A DNA stretch of 64,000 bases from Oncomelania hupensis. Taxonomy: Eukaryota > Mollusca > Gastropoda > Littorinimorpha > Pomatiopsidae. A program made the translations under genes and the position numbers. Below, in pieces: positions 61,851 to 64,000 of the stretch (the first letter of the stretch is position 1; the number at the start of each line of letters is the position of its first letter). Below the pieces are notes generated by a model. That model did not search any database, had not been told where the DNA came from, and saw nothing but the letters and a program-made list of their open reading frames with translations. The stretch spans positions 19,386,118 through 19,450,117 of the forward strand of contig CM072512.1 of assembly GCA_036898135.1 (NCBI GenBank). The letters are read 5' to 3'.

Positions 61851-62610
61851 GTCAGTTGTGGTTCGATTGCTGCAGTCCATCTCCTGCTCCTCCTACTCCT
61901 CCTCTGCTTTTTCCTCTTCTTATGAGTTCTTATGAGAGTTCTGATAAATGATTGATTATATGTTGAGAATATGTATGCTACTAGTACAGGCCCAGTTAAT
62001 ATTTTTTCACGGAGATGGACAGCATAGCAGTACAGGAAGGAGGGGATGAGGAGGGTGGGGCGTTGAGGATTAGGATAGTAGGAGCTATAAATACGCGGGT
62101 CTTAGTCCAGTCCCAGTAATGAAATAAATAGCCAAATAAGCAACTAATTCCTATAAAAATGCTATGCAGTAAAAAATATTCTTTAAGCAATGAGGAAATA
62201 CCTATAAAAAGTCCCAGTAAAAAAAAAGGGTCTGAAACATGATTTTTGGTGCTTATGTTTTTTCACACTTCAAAACGTCAAAGGGAGGTTACTTGAAATA
62301 AACATTTAATTCAAAACCATATCATGTTGCATGTCAAATGAAAGCTCTTAACATATACAGTCCGAAAATCTGTTTCAACGCTTTCTGTGTCAGTTTTAGT
62401 TCTGACTGTGGATTAAAATTTAATTAACATAGGGGTATAAATGCGAAATTCCGATTATCTTAAAAATCTTGATCTCGATTGTAAAAGTCGACTTCTATTT
62501 AATTCACAAGAGAAAAAAGATTAGTTAAAAGGAAGACACACGAAATAAAGAAAAACAGAAAAACCCAGGAAATTGATTAGTTTTCCAGTAGAATATAGAA
62601 GTGGTCTACC
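61851..62610. other. Non-coding stretch
   Basis: Nothing recognised. The next exon of the host gene is not visible in the window. Confidence 0.4.
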
Positions 62611-64000
62611 TTAGTCGCTCTCAGAATCCGACTCGTCATCCAGCTGAACCACAGAGTTTGTGCAGCTGACTCCACGGCATTCTCCACAAGCTATGGTGCA
62701 CGTAAGTCCGTGCTTTCTGCATCTGCCAGGTGAGCAGTCTTTCTAGCAGCAGCAGCAGCGGATAACATTCAAAATATCCTATGGAGAAGCTGGCTTATTA
62801 GTTATGATTGGAAGTAGCCCACCCTCCTGTAACTTCCATTCCCAATCCATTGGTGATAGACCATGGTCTCTGTCTAGACTCAGCTACTCCTGGACTTGGT
62901 AGAATGTTCTGTAGGCATGGAATTCAGCTGCTGCTGCTGTTGGGGGAGCACTTTAGCTTGGATTTGTGTATGGCTTGCAGACACTTTTTGCTCATATTTG
63001 ACAAACCACAGTTTGGTCAAGGTATCAGAACGTTTTTCACTGTACAGGTGAACAAATACCCTCTCACCAGCCACTGCAACAGCATCATGACTTGACATCT
63101 TATCATTGAATACTCTAGCCTCATCCAGGAGCTCTCCTGAATCAAGCTTCTTGACTGTGAGTGATTTTGAGATGTTGAAGGGATGAGATGTGTCGTATCC
63201 ACAGAATGCATGGGCAAAAAGAATGTTATTACAGACTGTTGTTCCGGTTTGTTTTCACAGTTGGCCAAGAATATTTCCTTCGTCTCGCAGAGGATCCTGT
63301 CAGGATCATAGGCTACATGTCTCCCAACCATGCCTTTGCTTCTTCGAAGATGGGCAACATCTTTGGTACTTGGGCCATCAACATAGCCATCGAAAATGAT
63401 TGTAGCTAGTGTATGTTTCCTAGCAACAAAGCTGACATACATCTCTGCTAGATCTTTTAGGACGACCCTCTGGGCCATGGAAGGCGATGCAAAAGGGATC
63501 CACCATCGAGAATGTATTTCACATTTTCTCTTGGCAAGGATGCAGTTTCATTGACAGCAGACCAGAGAAATCCTGCAAGAGTATGTTTGTTGGCTTTTCT
63601 GGGGAATCCTGTCGCATCAAACAAGGAGGCAGGTACATTGGCCAGTACATAGTAAAACATTTCTTCGAGCCTGTTGGTATCATTCCCAGCGACTTGCACC
63701 AACCTTTGAAACAATAACTGCGGATCCACTTGCACCATTTCCTGGCCAATAGTCACTCCAGTTTTTGTCGTCATTGTGACTGCTTGATTGCTTTTCTTGA
63801 ACGTCACGTCAGCTGGAGATTGACCCGTCATCCCTTGGAGAATGCGCTGACCAATTTCAACAGCTTGGTCAGCATTGACAGATGAGTCAGCTGCTTGGCC
63901 AGTAGCAATAGACCTAAGACTCATGTCAGCGCAAAACGGATTTTTTGATGAAACATAGTTGATGAGTGTCAAAGTTTCTTTGTGGTCTTTCTCTTGCCTT
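62611..64000 (-). pseudogene. Broken member of a multicopy invertebrate family with a Cys-rich tail
   Basis: The minus-strand frame is open at the right edge and encodes LTLINYVSSKNPFCADMSLR onward to about 63460, ending YILDGGSLLHRLPWPRG. A frameshift there leads to ATIIFDGYVDGPSTKD (63478-63200), resembling the start of a PIN/XPG-like nuclease fold. Further shifts near 63205 and 62880 lead to SSHDAVAVAGERVFVHLY and then LLPIITNKPA. The end is a Cys-rich block, KDCSPGRCRKHGLTC, ACGECRGVSC, then an acidic DDESDSESD and TAA at 62611-62613. Two in-frame TAG codons lie at about 62779 and 62745. I recognise the family only as a repeated, uncharacterised one in cnidarians and molluscs, possibly transposon-borne; its function is unknown to me. 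The Asp-rich core expected after STKD is shortened here. Confidence 0.7.

Overview
The window is animal genomic DNA: three spliced, phase-compatible coding exons separated by introns of about 0.9 to 31 kb, long microsatellites, and a high load of degraded transposable elements. A marine invertebrate, most likely a mollusc and perhaps a gastropod, fits the mix of repeat families (Gmr1-type LTR elements, LINEs with TATCC-repeat tails, tRNA-derived SINEs, a Tc1-type transposon). That placement is inference; no species marker is visible.

Layout. Positions 1-5289 hold a minus-strand, decayed LTR retrotransposon: a long LTR (3837-5289), a primer-binding site, then gag, protease, integrase and the start of reverse transcriptase, running off the left edge. 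From 5290 to about 24600 is mostly AT-rich non-coding DNA with microsatellites and one candidate first exon (16696-16785). From 24640 to 26128 lies a roughly 280-bp tandem-repeat family interrupted by an 811-bp solo LTR with a perfect target duplication, running into 451 bp of pure (GA)n. A LINE copy (27236-28496) precedes the two best host exons (28749-28863 and 29779-30363), which encode the C-terminal half of an SH3 domain and a His/Pro/Ser-rich low-complexity region. A 31.4-kb intron follows. It carries a second LINE, a degraded LINE fragment with a 60-64-bp tandem array, SINEs, a foldback element, a third LINE, a Tc1-type transposon, a 79-bp LINE stub, an L2/Rex-like LINE tail and a nearly intact 6.57-kb LTR retrotransposon (53763-60331). 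The next exon in phase is a 62-bp microexon (61789-61850). The right edge (62611-64000, minus) is a broken member of a multicopy invertebrate family with a Cys-rich tail.

The most notable content is the pair of different Ty3/gypsy-type elements in which integrase lies before reverse transcriptase. This is the Copia-like order known from the Gmr1 group. The right-hand copy has one uninterrupted 1510-codon gag-pol frame, and its two 639-bp LTRs differ at a single base by eye. The solo LTR at 24865-25675 is a third, diverged relative of its LTR.

The host gene is read left to right. Its exons show conventional splice sites and matching phases (0, then 1, then 1, then 0). I can say it encodes an SH3-domain protein; a Caskin-like identity is a guess. 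All other open frames of about 60-200 codons look like chance frames, microsatellite translations or shadows of transposon frames.
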